Assembly (NCBI RefSeq): GCF_963576545.1
Contig: NW_026870468.1
Location: 1-64,000 of the forward strand
From: Limanda limanda
Lineage: Eukaryota > Chordata > Actinopteri > Pleuronectiformes > Pleuronectidae
DNA: 64,000 bases
Reading direction: 5' to 3'
Both the position numbers and the translations under genes were made by a program. Shown piece after piece: positions 46,799-60,763 of the stretch (position 1 is its first letter; each line of letters starts with the position of its first letter). The notes beneath the pieces are model-generated. The model was given only the letters and a program-made list of their open reading frames with translations, ran no database searches and had not been told where the DNA came from.

Positions 46799-49508
46799 AT
46801 GAAAGCACATAGGAGAAAGAGATATTCTTGAATAACTTTTTTTGTGAAGGTCGGAGAGACTTGGAAAGTGGTTGCATCTGGACTAATTTGGGTCCTGCGG
46901 ATCGATTGGTACCATCCCCGAGCTTGTACGACCTTCGGAAGAGGTCGACCGACGAAATTCCCCCAAATCTGAGGAGATATTCTTGAATAACTTTTTTTGT
47001 GAAGGTCGGAGAGACTTGCAAGTAGGCTCTACCCCCACTAAATGGGGTTGCGCGCATCGATCAGTACCATCCTTGAGCTTCTCCGACTTTCGGAAGGGTT
47101 AGGGTTAGGGTTAGGGATGAAAGCACATAGGAGAAAGAGATATTCTTGAATAACTTTTTTTGTGAAGGTCGGAGAGACTTGGAAAGTGGTTGCATCTGGA
47201 CTAATTTGGGTCCTGCGGATCGATTGGTACCATCCCCGAGCTTGTACGACCTTCGGAAGAGGTCGACCGACGAAATTCCCCCAAATCTGAGGAGATATTC
47301 TTGAATAACTTTTTTTGTGAAGGTCGGAGAGACTTGCAAGTAGGCTCTACCCCCACTAAATGGGGTAGCGCGCATCGATCGGTACCATCCTTGAGCTTCT
47401 CCGACTTTCGGAAGGGTTAGGGTTAGGGTTAGGGATGAAAGCACATAGGAGAAAGAGATATTCTTGAAAAACTTTTTTTGTGAAGGTCGGAGAGACTTGC
47501 AAGTAGGCTCTACCCCCACTAAATGGGGTAGCGCGCATCGATCGGTACCATCCTTGAGCTTCTCCGACTTTCGGAAGGGTTAGGGTTAGGGTTAGGGATG
47601 AAAGCACATAGGAGAAAGAGATATTCTTGAAAAACTTTTTTTGTGAAGGTCGGAGAGACTTGCAAGTAGGCTCTACCCCCACTAAATGGGGTAACGCGCA
47701 TCGATCGGTACCATCCTTGAGCTTCTCCGACTTTCGGAAGGGTTAGGGTTAGGGTTAGGGATGAAAGCACATAGGAGAAAGAGATATTCTTGAATAACTT
47801 TTTTTGTGAAGGTCGGAGAGACTTGCAAGTAGGCTCTACCCCCACTAAATGGGGTAGCGCGCATCGATCGGTACCATCCTTGAGCTTTTCCGACTTTCGG
47901 AAGGGTTAGGGTTAGGGTTAGGGATGAAAGCACATAGGAGAAAGAGATATTCTTGAATAACTTTTTTTGTGAAGGTCGGAGAGACTTGCAAGTAGGCTCT
48001 ACCCCCACTAAATGGGGTAGCGCACATCGATCGGTACCATCCTTGAGCTTCTCCGACTTTCGGAAGGGTTAGGGTTAGGGTTAGGGATGAAAGCACATAG
48101 GAGAAAGAGATATTCTTGAATAACTTTTTTTGTGAAGGTCGGAGAGACTTGGAAAGTGGTTGCATCTGGACTAATTTGGGTCCTGCGGATCGATTGGTAC
48201 CATCCCCGAGCTTGTACGACCTTCGGAAGAGGTCGACCGACGAAATTCCCCCAAATCTGAGGAGATATTCTTGAATAACTTTTTTTGTGAAGGTCGGAGA
48301 GACTTGCAAGTAGGCTCTACCCCCACTAAATGGGGTTGCGCGCATCGATCAGTACCATCCTTGAGCTTCTCCGACTTTCGGAAGGGTTAGGGTTAGGGTT
48401 AGGGATGAAAGCACATAGGAGAAAGAGATATTCTTGAATAACTTTTTTTGTGAAGGTCGGAGAGACTTGGAAAGTGGTTGCATCTGGACTAATTTGGGTC
48501 CTGCGGATCGATTGGTACCATCCCCGAGCTTGTACGACCTTCGGAAGAGGTCGACCGACGAAATTCCCCCAAATCTGAGGAGATATTCTTGAATAACTTT
48601 TTTTGTGAAGGTCGGAGAGACTTGCAAGTAGGCTCTACCCCCACTAAATGGGGTAGCGCGCATCGATCGGTACCATCCTTGAGCTTCTCCGACTTTCGGA
48701 AGGGTTAGGGTTAGGGTTAGGGATGAAAGCACATAGGAGAAAGAGATATTCTTGAAAAACTTTTTTTGTGAAGGTCGGAGAGACTTGCAAGTAGGCTCTA
48801 CCCCCACTAAATGGGGTAGCGCGCATCGATCGGTACCATCCTTGAGCTTCTCCGACTTTCGGAAGGGTTAGGGTTAGGGTTAGGGATGAAAGCACATAGG
48901 AGAAAGAGATATTCTTGAAAAACTTTTTTTGTGAAGGTCGGAGAGACTTGCAAGTAGGCTCTACCCCCACTAAATGGGGTAACGCGCATCGATCGGTACC
49001 ATCCTTGAGCTTCTCCGACTTTCGGAAGGGTTAGGGTTAGGGTTAGGGATGAAAGCACATAGGAGAAAGAGATATTCTTGAATAACTTTTTTTGTGAAGG
49101 TCGGAGAGACTTGCAAGTAGGCTCTACCCCCACTAAATGGGGTAGCGCGCATCGATCGGTACCATCCTTGAGCTTCTCCGACTTTCGGAAGGGTTAGGGT
49201 TAGGGTTAGGGATGAAAGCACATAGGAGAAAGAGATATTCTTGAATAACTTTTTTTGTGAAGGTCGGAGAGACTTGGAAAGTGGTTGCATCTGGACTAAT
49301 TTGGGTCCTGCAGATCGATTGGTACCATCCCCGAGCTTGTACGACCTTCGGAAGAGGTCGACCGACGAAATTCCCCCAAATCTGAGGAGATATTCTTGAA
49401 TAACTTTTTTTGTGAAGGTCGGAGAGACTTGCAAGTAGGCTCTACCCCCACTAAATGGGGTAGCGCGCATCGATCGGTACCATCCTTGAGCTTCTCCGAC
49501 TTTCGGAA

Positions 49509-49535
49509 GGGTTAGGGTTAGGGTTAGGGTTAGGG
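49509..49535 (+). repeat. Expanded telomere block, four TTAGGG
   Basis: L unit 49389-49557, 169 bp, third of four expanded units; its 8185-bp-period partner is at 57694. Confidence 0.95.
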
Positions 49536-52500
49536 ATGAAAGCACATAGGAGAAAGAGATATTCTTGAATAACTTTTTTTGTGAAGGTCGGAGAGACTTG
49601 GAAAGTGGTTGCATCTGGACTAATTTGGGTCCTGCGGATCGATTGGTACCATCCCCGAGCTTGTACGACCTTCGGAAGAGGTCGACCGACGAAATTCCCC
49701 CAAATCTGAGGAGATATTCTTGAATAACTTTTTTTGTGAAGGTCGGAGAGACTTGCAAGTAGGCTCTACCCCCACTAAATGGGGTTGCGCGCATCGATCA
49801 GTACCATCCTTGAGCTTCTCCGACTTTCGGAAGGGTTAGGGTTAGGGTTAGGGATGAAAGCACATAGGAGAAAGAGATATTCTTGAATAACTTTTTTTGT
49901 GAAGGTCGGAGAGACTTGGAAAGTGGTTGCATCTGGACTAATTTGGGTCCTGCGGATCGATTGGTACCATCCCCGAGCTTGTACGACCTTCGGAAGAGGT
50001 CGACCGACGAAATTCCCCCAAATCTGAGGAGATATTCTTGAATAACTTTTTTTGTGAAGGTCGGAGAGACTTGCAAGTAGGCTCTACCCCCACTAAATGG
50101 GGTAGCGCGCATCGATCGGTACCATCCTTGAGCTTCTCCGACTTTCGGAAGGGTTAGGGTTAGGGTTAGGGATGAAAGCACATAGGAGAAAGAGATATTC
50201 TTGAATAACTTTTTTTGTGAAGGTCGGAGAGACTTGCAAGTATGCTCTACCCCCACTAAATGGGGTAGCGCGCATCGATCGGTACCATCCTTGAGCTTCT
50301 CCGACTTTCGGAAGGGTTAGGGTTAGGGTTAGGGATGAAAGCACATAGGAGAAAGAGATATTCTTGAATAACTTTTTTTGTGAAGGTCGGAGAGACTTGC
50401 AAGTAGGCTCTACCCCCACTAAATGGGGTAGCGCGCATCGATCGGTACCATCCTTGAGCTTCTCCGACTTTCGGAAGGGTTAGGGTTAGGGTTAGGGATG
50501 AAAGCACATAGGAGAAAGAGATATTCTTGAATAACTTTTTTTGTGAAGGTCGGAGAGACTTGGAAAGTGGTTGCATCTGGACTAATTTGGGTCCTGCGGA
50601 TCGATTGGTACCATCCCCGAGCTTGTACGACCTTCGGAAGAGGTCGACCGACGAAATTCCCCCAAATCTGAGGAGATATTCTTGAATAACTTTTTTTGTG
50701 AAGGTCGGAGAGACTTGCAAGTAGGCTCTACCCCCACTAAATGGGGTTGCGCGCATCGATCGGTACCATCCTTGAGCTTCTCCGACTTTCGGAAGGGTTA
50801 GGGTTAGGGTTAGGGATGAAAGCACATAGGAGAAAGAGATATTCTTGAATAACTTTTTTTGTGAAGGTCGGAGAGACTTGCAAGTAGGCTCTACCCCCAC
50901 TAAATGGGGTAGCGCGCATCGATCGGTACCATCCTTGAGCTTCTCCGACTTTCGGAAGGGTTAGGGTTAGGGTTAGGGATGAAAGCACATAGGAGAAAGA
51001 GATATTCTTGAATAACTTTTTTTGTGAAGGTCGGAGAGACTTGCAAGTAGGCTCTACCCCCACTAAATGGGGTAGCGCGCATCGATCGGTACCATCCTTG
51101 AGCTTTTCCGACTTTCGGAAGGGTTAGGGTTAGGGTTAGGGATGAAAGCACATAGGAGAAAGAGATATTCTTGAATAACTTTTTTTGTGAAGGTCGGAGA
51201 GACTTGCAAGTAGGCTCTACCCCCACTAAATGGGGTAGCGCACATCGATCGGTACCATCCTTGAGCTTCTCCGACTTTCGGAAGGGTTAGGGTTAGGGTT
51301 AGGGATGAAAGCACATAGGAGAAAGAGATATTCTTGAATAACTTTTTTTGTGAAGGTCGGAGAGACTTGGAAAGTGGTTGCATCTGGACTAATTTGGGTC
51401 CTGCGGATCGATTGGTACCATCCCCGAGCTTGTACGACCTTCGGAAGAGGTCGACCGACGAAATTCCCCCAAATCTGAGGAGATATTCTTGAATAACTTT
51501 TTTTGTGAAGGTCGGAGAGACTTGCAAGTAGGCTCTACCCCCACTAAATGGGGTTGCGCGCATCGATCGGTACCATCCTTGAGCTTCTCCGACTTTCGGA
51601 AGGGTTAGGGTTAGGGTTAGGGATGAAAGCACATAGGAGAAAGAGATATTCTTGAATAACGTTTTTTGTGAAGGTCGGAGAGACTTGGAAAGTGGTTGCA
51701 TCTGGACTAATTTGGGTCCTGCGGATCGATTGGTACCATCCCCGAGCTTGTACGACCTTCGGAAGAGGTCGACCGACGAAATTCCCCCAAATCTGAGGAG
51801 ATATTCTTGAATAACTTTTTTTGTGAAGCTCGGAGAGACTTGCAAGTAGGCTCTACCCCCACTAAATGGGGTAGCGCACATCGATCGGTACCATCCTTGA
51901 GCTTCTCCGACTTTTGGAAGGGTTAGGGTTAGGGTTAGGGATGAAAGCACATAGGAGAAAGAGATATTCTTGAATAACTTTTTTTGTGAAGGTCGGAGAG
52001 ACTTGCAAGTAGGCTCTACCCCCACTAAATGGGGTAGCGCGCATCGATCGGTACCATCCTTGAGCTTCTCCGACTTTCGGAAGGGTTAGGGTTAGGGTTA
52101 GGGATGAAAGCACATAGGAGAAAGAGATATTCTTGAATAACTTTTTTTGTGAAGGTCGGAGAGACTTGGAAAGTGGTTGCATCTGGACTAATTTGGGTCC
52201 TGCGGATCGATTGGTACCATCCCCGAGCTTGTACGACCTTCGGAAGAGGTCGACCGACGAAATTCCCCCAAATCTGAGGAGATATTCTTGAATAACTTTT
52301 TTTGTGAAGGTCGGAGAGACTTGCAAGTAGGCTCTACCCCCACTAAATGGGGTTGCGCGCATCGATCGGTACCATCCTTGAGCTTCTCCGACTTTCGGAA
52401 GGGTTAGGGTTAGGGTTAGGGATGAAAGCACATAGGAGAAAGAGATATTCTTGAATAACTTTTTTTGTGAAGGTCGGAGAGACTTGCAAGTAGGCTCTAC

Positions 52501-52563
52501 CCCCACTAAATGGGGTAGCGCGCATCGATCGGTACCATCCTTGAGCTTCTCCGACTTTCGGAA

Positions 52564-52578
52564 GGGTTAGGGTTAGGG
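52564..52578 (+). repeat. Contracted telomere block, two TTAGGG
   Basis: L unit 52444-52600, 157 bp, three GGG tracts. It is shared with 60629-60785 in the next 8185-bp copy. Confidence 0.95.
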
Positions 52579-55500
52579 ATGAAAGCACATAGGAGAAAGA
52601 GATATTCTTGAATAACTTTTTTTGTGAAGGTCGGAGAGACTTGGAAAGTGGTTGCATCTGGACTAATTTGGGTCCTGCGGATCGATTGGTACCATCCCCG
52701 AGCTTGTACGACCTTCGGAAGAGGTCGACCGACGAAATTCCCCCAAATCTGAGGAGATATTCTTGAATAACTTTTTTTGTGAAGGTCGGAGAGACTTGCA
52801 AGTAGGCTCTACCCCCACTAAATGGGGTTGCGCGCATCGATCAGTACCATCCTTGAGCTTCTCCGACTTTCGGAAGGGTTAGGGTTAGGGTTAGGGATGA
52901 AAGCACATAGGAGAAAGAGATATTCTTGAATAACTTTTTTTGTGAAGGTCGGAGAGACTTGGAAAGTGGTTGCATCTGGACTAATTTGGGTCCTGCGGAT
53001 CGATTGGTACCATCCCCGAGCTTGTACGACCTTCGGAAGAGGTCGACCGACGAAATTCCCCCAAATCTGAGGAGATATTCTTGAATAACTTTTTTTGTGA
53101 AGGTCGGAGAGACTTGCAAGTAGGCTCTACCCCCACTAAATGGGGTAGCGCGCATCGATCGGTACCATCCTTGAGCTTCTCCGACTTTCGGAAGGGTTAG
53201 GGTTAGGGTTAGGGATGAAAGCACATAGGAGAAAGAGATATTCTTGAATAACTTTTTTTGTGAAGGTCGGAGAGACTTGCAAGTAGGCTCTACCCCCACT
53301 AAATGGGGTAGCGCGCATCGATCGGTACCATCCTTGAGCTTCTCCGACTTTCGGAAGGGTTAGGGTTAGGGTTAGGGATGAAAGCACATAGGAGAAAGAG
53401 ATATTCTTGAATAACTTTTTTTGTGAAGGTCGGAGAGACTTGCAAGTAGGCTCTACCCCCACTAAATGGGGTAGCGCGCATCGATCGGTACCATCCTTGA
53501 GCTTCTCCGACTTTCGGAAGGGTTAGGGTTAGGGTTAGGGATGAAAGCACATAGGAGAAAGAGATATTCTTGAATAACTTTTTTTGTGAAGGTCGGAGAG
53601 ACTTGGAAAGTGGTTGCATCTGGACTAATTTGGGTCCTGCGGATCGATTGGTACCATCCCCGAGCTTGTACGACCTTCGGAAGAGGTCGACCGACGAAAT
53701 TCCCCCAAATCTGAGGAGATATTCTTGAATAACTTTTTTTGTGAAGGTCGGAGAGACTTGCAAGTAGGCTCTACCCCCACTAAATGGGGTTGCACGCATC
53801 GATCGGTACCATCCTTGAGCTTCTCCGACTTTCGGAAGGGTTAGGGTTAGGGTTAGGGATGAAAGCACATAGGAGAAAGAGATATTCTTGAATAACTTTT
53901 TTTGTGAAGGTCGGAGAGACTTGCAAGTAGGCTCTACCCCCACTAAATGGGGTAGCGCACATCGATCGGTACCATCCTTGAGCTTCTCCGACTTTCGGAA
54001 GGGTTAGGGTTAGGGTTAGGGATGAAAGCACATAGGAGAAAGAGATATTCTTGAATAACTTTTTTTGTGAAGGTCGGAGAGACTTGGAAAGTGGTTGCAT
54101 CTGGACTAATTTGGGTCCTGCGGATCGATTGGTACCATCCCCGAGCTTGTACGACCTTCGGAAGAGGTCGACCGACGAAATTCCCCCAAATCTGAGGAGA
54201 TATTCTTGAATAACTTTTTTTGTGAAGGTCGGAGAGACTTGCAAGTAGGCTCTACCCCCACTAAATGGGGTTGCGCGCATCGATCGGTACCATTCTTGAG
54301 CTTCTCCGACTTTCGGAAGGGTTAGGGTTAGGGTTAGGGATGAAAGCACATAGGAGAAAGAGATATTCTTGAATAACTTTTTTTGTGAAGGTCGGAGAGA
54401 CTTGCAAGTAGGCTCTACCCCCACTAAATGGGGTAGCGCGCATCGATCGGTACCATCCTTGAGCTTCTCCGACTTTCGGAAGGGTTAGGGTTAGGGTTAG
54501 GGATGAAAGCACATAGGAGAAAGAGATATTCTTGAATAACTTTTTTTGTGAAGGTCGGAGAGACTTGGAAAGTGGTTGCATCTGGACTAATTTGGGTCCT
54601 GCGGATCGATTGGTACCATCCCCGAGCTTGTACGACCTTCGGAAGAGGTCGACCGACGAAATTCCCCCAAATCTGAGGAGATATTCTTGAATAACTTTTT
54701 TTGTGAAGGTCGGAGAGACTTGCAAGTAGGCTCTACCCCCACTAAATGGGGTTGCGCGCATCGATCAGTACCATCCTTGAGCTTCTCCGACTTTCGGAAG
54801 GGTTAGGGTTAGGGTTAGGGATGAAAGCACATAGGAGAAAGAGATATTCTTGAATAACTTTTTTTGTGAAGGTCGGAAAGACTTGGAAAGTGGTTGCATC
54901 TGGACTAATTTGGGTCCTGCGGATCGATTGGTACCATCCCCGAGCTTGTACGACCTTCGAAAGAGGTCGACCGACGAAATTCCCCCAAATCTGAGGAGAT
55001 ATTCTTGAATAACTTTTTTTGTGAAGGTCGGAGAGACTTGCAAGTAGGCTCTACCCCCACTAAATGGGGTTGCGCGCATCGATCAGTACCATCCTTGAGC
55101 TTCTCCGACTTTCGGAAGGGTTAGGGTTAGGGTTAGGGATGAAAGCACATAGGAGAAAGAGATATTCTTGAATAACTTTTTTTGTGAAGGTCGGAGAGAC
55201 TTGCAAGTAGGCTCTACCCCCACTAAATGGGGTAGCGCGCATCGATCGGTACCATCCTTGAGCTTCTCCGACTTTCGGAAGGGTTAGGGTTAGGGTTAGG
55301 GATGAAAGCACATAGGAGAAAGAGATATTCTTGAATAACTTTTTTTGTGAAGGTCGGAGAGACTTGCAAGTAGGCTCTACCCCCACTAAATGGGGTAGCG
55401 CGCATCGATCGGTACCATCTTTGAGCTTCTCCGACTTTCGGAAGGGTTAGGGTTAGGGTTAGGGATGAAAGCACATAGGAGAAAGAGATATTCTTGAATA

Positions 55501-57693
55501 ACTTTTTTTGTGAAGGTCGGAGAGACTTGCAAGTAGGCTCTACCCCCACTAAATGGGGTAGCGCGCATCGATCGGTACCATCCTTGAGCTTCTCCGACTT
55601 TCGGAAGGGTTAGGGTTAGGGTTAGGGATGAAAGCACATAGGAGAAAGAGATATTCTTGAATAACTTTTTTTGTGAAGGTCGGAGAGACTTGGAAAGTGG
55701 TTGCATCTGGACTAATTTGGGTCCTGCGGATCGATTGGTACCATCCCCGAGCTTGTACGACCTTCGGAAGAGGTCGACCGACGAAATTCCCCCAAATCTG
55801 AGGAGATATTCTTGAATAACTTTTTTTGTGAAGGTCGGAGAGACTTGCAAGTAGGCTCTACCCCCACTAAATGGGGTTGCGCGCATCGATCGGTACCATC
55901 CTTGAGCTTCTCCGACTTTCGGAAGGGTTAGGGTTAGGGTTAGGGATGAAAGCACATAGGAGAAAGAGATATTCTTGAATAACTTTTTTTGTGAAGGTCG
56001 GAGAGACTTGCAAGTAGGCTCTACCCCCACTAAATGGGGTAGCGCGCATCGATCGGTACCATCCTTGAGCTTCTCCGACTTTCGGAAGGGTTAGGGTTAG
56101 GGTTAGGGATGAAAGCACATAGGAGAAAGAGATATTCTTGAATAACTTTTTTTGTGAAGGTCGGAGAGACTTGGAAAGTGGTTGCATCTGGACTAATTTG
56201 GGTCCTGCGGATCGATTGGTACCATCCCCGAGCTTGTACGACCTTCGGAAGAGGTCGACCGACGAAATTCCCCCAAATCTGAGGAGATATTCTTGAATAA
56301 CTTTTTTTGTGAAGGTCGGAGAGACTTGCAAGTAGGCTCTACCCCCACTAAATGGGGTTGCGCGCATCGATCAGTACCATCCTTGAGCTTCTCCGACTTT
56401 CGGAAGGGTTAGGGTTAGGGTTAGGGATGAAAGCACATAGGAGAAAGAGATATTCTTGAATAACTTTTTTTGTGAAGGTCGGAGAGACTTGGAAAGTGGT
56501 TGCATCTGGACTAATTTGGGTCCTGCAGATCGATTGGTACCATCCCCGAGCTTGTACGACCTTCGGAAGAGGTCGACCGACGAAATTCCCCCAAATCTGA
56601 GGAGATATTCTTGAATAACTTTTTTTGTGAAGGTCGGAGAGACTTGCAAGTAGGCTCTACCCCCACTAAATGGGGTTGCGCGCATCGATCAGTACCATCC
56701 TTGAGCTTCTCCGACTTTCGGAAGGGTTAGGGTTAGGGTTAGGGATGAAAGCACATAGGAGAAAGAGATATTCTTGAATAACTTTTTTTGTGAAGGTCGG
56801 AGAGACTTGCAAGTAGGCTCTACCCCCACTAAATGGGGTAGCGCGCATCGATCGGTACCATCCTTGAGCTTCTCCGACTTTCGGAAGGGTTAGGGTTAGG
56901 GTTAGGGATGAAAGCACATAGGAGAAAGAGATATTCTTGAAAAACTTTTTTTGTGAAGGTCGGAGAGACTTGCAAGTAGGCTCTACCCCCACTAAATGGG
57001 GTAGCGCGCATCGATCGGTACCATCCTTGAGCTTCTCCGACTTTCGGAAGGGTTAGGGTTAGGGTTAGGGATGAAAGCACATAGGAGAAAGAGATATTCT
57101 TGAAAAACTTTTTTTGTGAAGGTCGGAGAGACTTGCAAGTAGGCTCTACCCCCACTAAATGGGGTAACGCGCATCGATCGGTACCATCCTTGAGCTTCTC
57201 CGACTTTCGGAAGGGTTAGGGTTAGGGTTAGGGATGAAAGCACATAGGAGAAAGAGATATTCTTGAATAACTTTTTTTGTGAAGGTCGGAGAGACTTGCA
57301 AGTAGGCTCTACCCCCACTAAATGGGGTAGCGCGCATCGATCGGTACCATCCTTGAGCTTCTCCGACTTTCGGAAGGGTTAGGGTTAGGGTTAGGGATGA
57401 AAGCACATAGGAGAAAGAGATATTCTTGAATAACTTTTTTTGTGAAGGTCGGAGAGACTTGGAAAGTGGTTGCATCTGGACTAATTTGGGTCCTGCAGAT
57501 CGATTGGTACCATCCCCGAGCTTGTACGACCTTCGGAAGAGGTCGACCGACGAAATTCCCCCAAATCTGAGGAGATATTCTTGAATAACTTTTTTTGTGA
57601 AGGTCGGAGAGACTTGCAAGTAGGCTCTACCCCCACTAAATGGGGTAGCGCGCATCGATCGGTACCATCCTTGAGCTTCTCCGACTTTCGGAA

Positions 57694-57720
57694 GGGTTAG
57701 GGTTAGGGTTAGGGTTAGGG
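57694..57720 (+). repeat. Expanded telomere block, four TTAGGG
   Basis: L unit 57574-57742, 169 bp, fourth expanded unit, partner of 49389-49557. Confidence 0.95.
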
Positions 57721-60700
57721 ATGAAAGCACATAGGAGAAAGAGATATTCTTGAATAACTTTTTTTGTGAAGGTCGGAGAGACTTGGAAAGTGGTTGCATC
57801 TGGACTAATTTGGGTCCTGCGGATCGATTGGTACCATCCCCGAGCTTGTACGACCTTCGGAAGAGGTCGACCGACGAAATTCCCCCAAATCTGAGGAGAT
57901 ATTCTTGAATAACTTTTTTTGTGAAGGTCGGAGAGACTTGCAAGTAGGCTCTACCCCCACTAAATGGGGTTGCGCGCATCGATCAGTACCATCCTTGAGC
58001 TTCTCCGACTTTCGGAAGGGTTAGGGTTAGGGTTAGGGATGAAAGCACATAGGAGAAAGAGATATTCTTGAATAACTTTTTTTGTGAAGGTCGGAGAGAC
58101 TTGGAAAGTGGTTGCATCTGGACTAATTTGGGTCCTGCGGATCGATTGGTACCATCCCCGAGCTTGTACGACCTTCGGAAGAGGTCGACCGACGAAATTC
58201 CCCCAAATCTGAGGAGATATTCTTGAATAACTTTTTTTGTGAAGGTCGGAGAGACTTGCAAGTAGGCTCTACCCCCACTAAATGGGGTAGCGCGCATCGA
58301 TCGGTACCATCCTTGAGCTTCTCCGACTTTCGGAAGGGTTAGGGTTAGGGTTAGGGATGAAAGCACATAGGAGAAAGAGATATTCTTGAATAACTTTTTT
58401 TGTGAAGGTCGGAGAGACTTGCAAGTAGGCTCTACCCCCACTAAATGGGGTAGCGCGCATCGATCGGTACCATCCTTGAGCTTCTCCGACTTTCGGAAGG
58501 GTTAGGGTTAGGGTTAGGGATGAAAGCACATAGGAGAAAGAGATATTCTTGAATAACTTTTTTTGTGAAGGTCGGAGAGACTTGCAAGTAGGCTCTACCC
58601 CCACTAAATGGGGTAGCGCGCATCGATCGGTACCATCCTTGAGCTTCTCCGACTTTCGGAAGGGTTAGGGTTAGGGTTAGGGATGAAAGCACATAGGAGA
58701 AAGAGATATTCTTGAATAACTTTTTTTGTGAAGGTCGGAGAGACTTGGAAAGTGGTTGCATCTGGACTAATTTGGGTCCTGCGGATCGATTGGTACCATC
58801 CCCGAGCTTGTACGACCTTCGGAAGAGGTCGACCGACGAAATTCCCCCAAATCTGAGGAGATATTCTTGAATAACTTTTTTTGTGAAGGTCGGAGAGACT
58901 TGCAAGTAGGCTCTACCCCCACTAAATGGGGTTGCGCGCATCGATCGGTACCATCCTTGAGCTTCTCCGACTTTCGGAAGGGTTAGGGTTAGGGTTAGGG
59001 ATGAAAGCACATAGGAGAAAGAGATATTCTTGAATAACTTTTTTTGTGAAGGTCGGAGAGACTTGCAAGTAGGCTCTACCCCCACTAAATGGGGTAGCGC
59101 GCATCGATCGGTACCATCCTTGAGCTTCTCCGACTTTCGGAAGGGTTAGGGTTAGGGTTAGGGATGAAAGCACATAGGAGAAAGAGATATTCTTGAATAA
59201 CTTTTTTTGTGAAGGTCGGAGAGACTTGCAAGTAGGCTCTACCCCCACTAAATGGGGTAGCGCGCATCGATCGGTACCATCCTTGAGCTTTTCCGACTTT
59301 CGGAAGGGTTAGGGTTAGGGTTAGGGATGAAAGCACATAGGAGAAAGAGATATTCTTGAATAACTTTTTTTGTGAAGGTCGGAGAGACTTGCAAGTAGGC
59401 TCTACCCCCACTAAATGGGGTAGCGCACATCGATCGGTACCATCCTTGAGCTTCTCCGACTTTCGGAAGGGTTAGGGTTAGGGTTAGGGATGAAAGCACA
59501 TAGGAGAAAGAGATATTCTTGAATAACTTTTTTTGTGAAGGTCGGAGAGACTTGGAAAGTGGTTGCATCTGGACTAATTTGGGTCCTGCGGATCGATTGG
59601 TACCATCCCCGAGCTTGTACGACCTTCGGAAGAGGTCGACCGACGAAATTCCCCCAAATCTGAGGAGATATTCTTGAATAACTTTTTTTGTGAAGGTCGG
59701 AGAGACTTGCAAGTAGGCTCTACCCCCACTAAATGGGGTTGCGCGCATCGATCGGTACCATCCTTGAGCTTCTCCGACTTTCGGAAGGGTTAGGGTTAGG
59801 GTTAGGGATGAAAGCACATAGGAGAAAGAGATATTCTTGAATAACGTTTTTTGTGAAGGTCGGAGAGACTTGGAAAGTGGTTGCATCTGGACTAATTTGG
59901 GTCCTGCGGATCGATTGGTACCATCCCCGAGCTTGTACGACCTTCGGAAGAGGTCGACCGACGAAATTCCCCCAAATCTGAGGAGATATTCTTGAATAAC
60001 TTTTTTTGTGAAGCTCGGAGAGACTTGCAAGTAGGCTCTACCCCCACTAAATGGGGTAGCGCGCATCGATCGGTACCATCCTTGAGCTTCTCCGACTTTT
60101 GGAAGGGTTAGGGTTAGGGTTAGGGATGAAAGCACATAGGAGAAAGAGATATTCTTGAATAACTTTTTTTGTGAAGGTCGGAGAGACTTGCAAGTAGGCT
60201 CTACCCCCACTAAATGGGGTAGCGCGCATCGATCGGTACCATCCTTGAGCTTCTCCGACTTTCGGAAGGGTTAGGGTTAGGGTTAGGGATGAAAGCACAT
60301 AGGAGAAAGAGATATTCTTGAATAACTTTTTTTGTGAAGGTCGGAGAGACTTGGAAAGTGGTTGCATCTGGACTAATTTGGGTCCTGCGGATCGATTGGT
60401 ACCATCCCCGAGCTTGTACGACCTTCGGAAGAGGTCGACCGACGAAATTCCCCCAAATCTGAGGAGATATTCTTGAATAACTTTTTTTGTGAAGGTCGGA
60501 GAGACTTGCAAGTAGGCTCTACCCCCACTAAATGGGGTTGCGCGCATCGATCGGTACCATCCTTGAGCTTCTCCGACTTTCGGAAGGGTTAGGGTTAGGG
60601 TTAGGGATGAAAGCACATAGGAGAAAGAGATATTCTTGAATAACTTTTTTTGTGAAGGTCGGAGAGACTTGCAAGTAGGCTCTACCCCCACTAAATGGGG

Positions 60701-60748
60701 TAGCGCGCATCGATCGGTACCATCCTTGAGCTTCTCCGACTTTCGGAA

Positions 60749-60763
60749 GGGTTAGGGTTAGGG
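60749..60763 (+). repeat. Contracted telomere block, two TTAGGG
   Basis: L unit 60629-60785, 157 bp, partner of 52444-52600. Confidence 0.95.

Larger units (their letters stand above)
43605..49233 (+). repeat. 18-unit and 17-unit copies of one block (2892 and 2737 bp)
   Basis: Copies are 43605-46496 and 46497-49233. S units start at 43605, 43929, 44247, 45217, 45535, 45853, then 46497, 46821, 47139, 48109, 48427. Both open with S carrying CTGCAGATC, followed by an L with four TTAGGG. Shared markers are L with TTGAAAAAC (44565, 44728; 47457, 47620), L with GGTAACGC (44728, 47620) and L with CTTTTCCG (44891, 47783). Copy one has an extra L-S pair (45372-45689 region); copy two has an extra TTGAAAAAC L. 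They therefore differ by unit gain and loss. Confidence 0.88.
49234..57418 (+). repeat. 51-unit higher-order repeat, copy 1 (8185 bp)
   Basis: S units start at 49234, 49558, 49876, 50520, 51327, 51645, 52126, 52601, 52919, 53563, 54044, 54525, 54843, 55650, 56131 and 56449. Markers shared with the copy at 57419 are the four-TTAGGG L (49389), CTTTTCCG L (51001), S with AACGTTTTTT (51645), L with GAAGCTCGG and CTTTTGG (51800) and the two-TTAGGG L (52444). 53881-57418 also matches 40067 onward, so this block is a composite of the flanking families. Confidence 0.88.
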
